Assembly: GCA_014529385.2 (NCBI GenBank)
Contig: CM043954.1
Coordinates: 94,383,247-94,447,246 of the forward strand
Origin: Adiantum capillus-veneris
Taxonomy: Eukaryota > Streptophyta > Polypodiopsida > Polypodiales > Pteridaceae
DNA length: 64,000 nucleotides
Direction: 5' to 3'
Part shown: positions 63,695 to 64,000 of the stretch, piece by piece
How positions within the stretch are numbered: the stretch's first letter is position 1
Layout: each line of letters starts with the position of its first letter
The notes under the pieces: generated by a model
What the model was told of the DNA's origin: nothing
What the model saw: the letters and a program-made list of their open reading frames with translations, nothing else
The model's database searches: none
Position numbers and translations under genes: made by a program

Positions 63695-64000
63695 ATCATC
63701 CTCGCTTTCCTCTTCCTTAGTATCTGTGTAGCCCTCATCATAGGCCGTCCTGTCTCGTATTCATAGCTTGTCGTATCACCTTTGTCTTTTTCTGCCACAG
63801 GGTGAAAACAACTCTCTTTGGACTTCAAATCAAGCACCACATGTCTCCCTCTCTCTTTGTTAGGCAAGGTGAACACCCTGCTTAGCCCCAATTGCAAGTA
63901 GCCATGGCCTACCGAAGATGATTGGATAAGCATCATCACTCGCTTTCATCACAAAGAAATTGATTATGCACTCAATGCCCATCACTTTCATTCTTACGTC
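63695..64000 (-). pseudogene. family A retropepsin end and linker
   Basis: The minus strand at 64000-63870 reads VMGIECIINFFVMKASDD then YPIIFGRPWLLAIGAKQG, the conserved carboxyl end of the aspartic protease (GRPWL). A spacer follows towards reverse transcriptase. The active site lies outside the window. The frame changes near 63939. Confidence 0.55.

Larger units (their letters stand above)
52531..64000 (-). mobile_element. family A LTR retrotransposon with pol, partial and nested
   Basis: 52531-52584 begins TGGAGAGGGGGAATGGGG like the family A LTR. A family B element sits at 52585-58843. The LTR appears to resume at 58844 and ends CACCA at 60221. The interior with minus-strand integrase, RNase H, reverse transcriptase and protease continues beyond 64000. 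The 5' LTR is not in the window. The visible LTR parts add to about 1.43 kb against 2.5 kb in the gag-only relative, so about 1 kb was lost together with the rest of the family B 3' LTR. Confidence 0.65.

Overview
The window looks like repeat-dominated nuclear DNA of a land plant. Supporting signs are Ty3/gypsy and Ty1/copia LTR elements with plant-type primer sites and polypurine tracts, a pol with an extra RNase H (plant Tat-type layout), a CACTA-type terminus, short GT-AG introns, a broken beta-tubulin first exon, and very long (CT)n/(GA)n tracts. A seed-free plant such as a fern is possible, but the sequence does not prove it. I see no rRNA, tRNA or CRISPR array and no intact ordinary host gene.

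Layout. 1-3591: intergenic DNA with a 34-bp tandem repeat and two MITE-like elements. 3592-20185: one copia-like element (two LTRs, primer site, polypurine tract, GTTCT target duplication). I recognise no pol in it, and it holds a beta-tubulin exon fragment plus a nested gag-only LTR element (6474-13823, family A). 20186-25600: minisatellites and fragments. 25627-32870: decayed minus-strand gypsy pol with an unexpected domain order, interrupted by a 2.35-kb insertion (27289-29641). 34380-37064: solo LTR of family B.

38538-50416 is the main discovery. It is an 11.9-kb segment bounded by 33-bp inverted repeats (31/33 identical), with four intron-containing genes: a DDE-type transposase-like gene, two novel genes, and a gene fusing a histone H3-like protein (including an MARTK-type tail) to a Ulp1/C48 SUMO-protease-like domain and an FCP1-like phosphatase domain. 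Its exons add up to an exact multiple of three once a single extra base is allowed for. The copy is decayed, with in-frame stops and two frameshifts. It appears inserted in a methyltransferase-like gene whose halves lie at 50417-52418 and 38207-38537. Four hairpins of exactly 61 bp sit in a microsatellite block between the two divergent central genes.

52419-64000: nested insertions. A CACTA terminus (52419) is interrupted by a family A LTR (52531), itself interrupted by a plus-strand gag-only family B element (52585-58843, 3' LTR truncated). The family A LTR seems to resume at 58844-60221, followed by the minus-strand integrase, RNase H, reverse transcriptase and protease of a probably autonomous family A element that runs off the window. 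The gag-only family A element at 6474-13823 may depend on proteins from such a relative.
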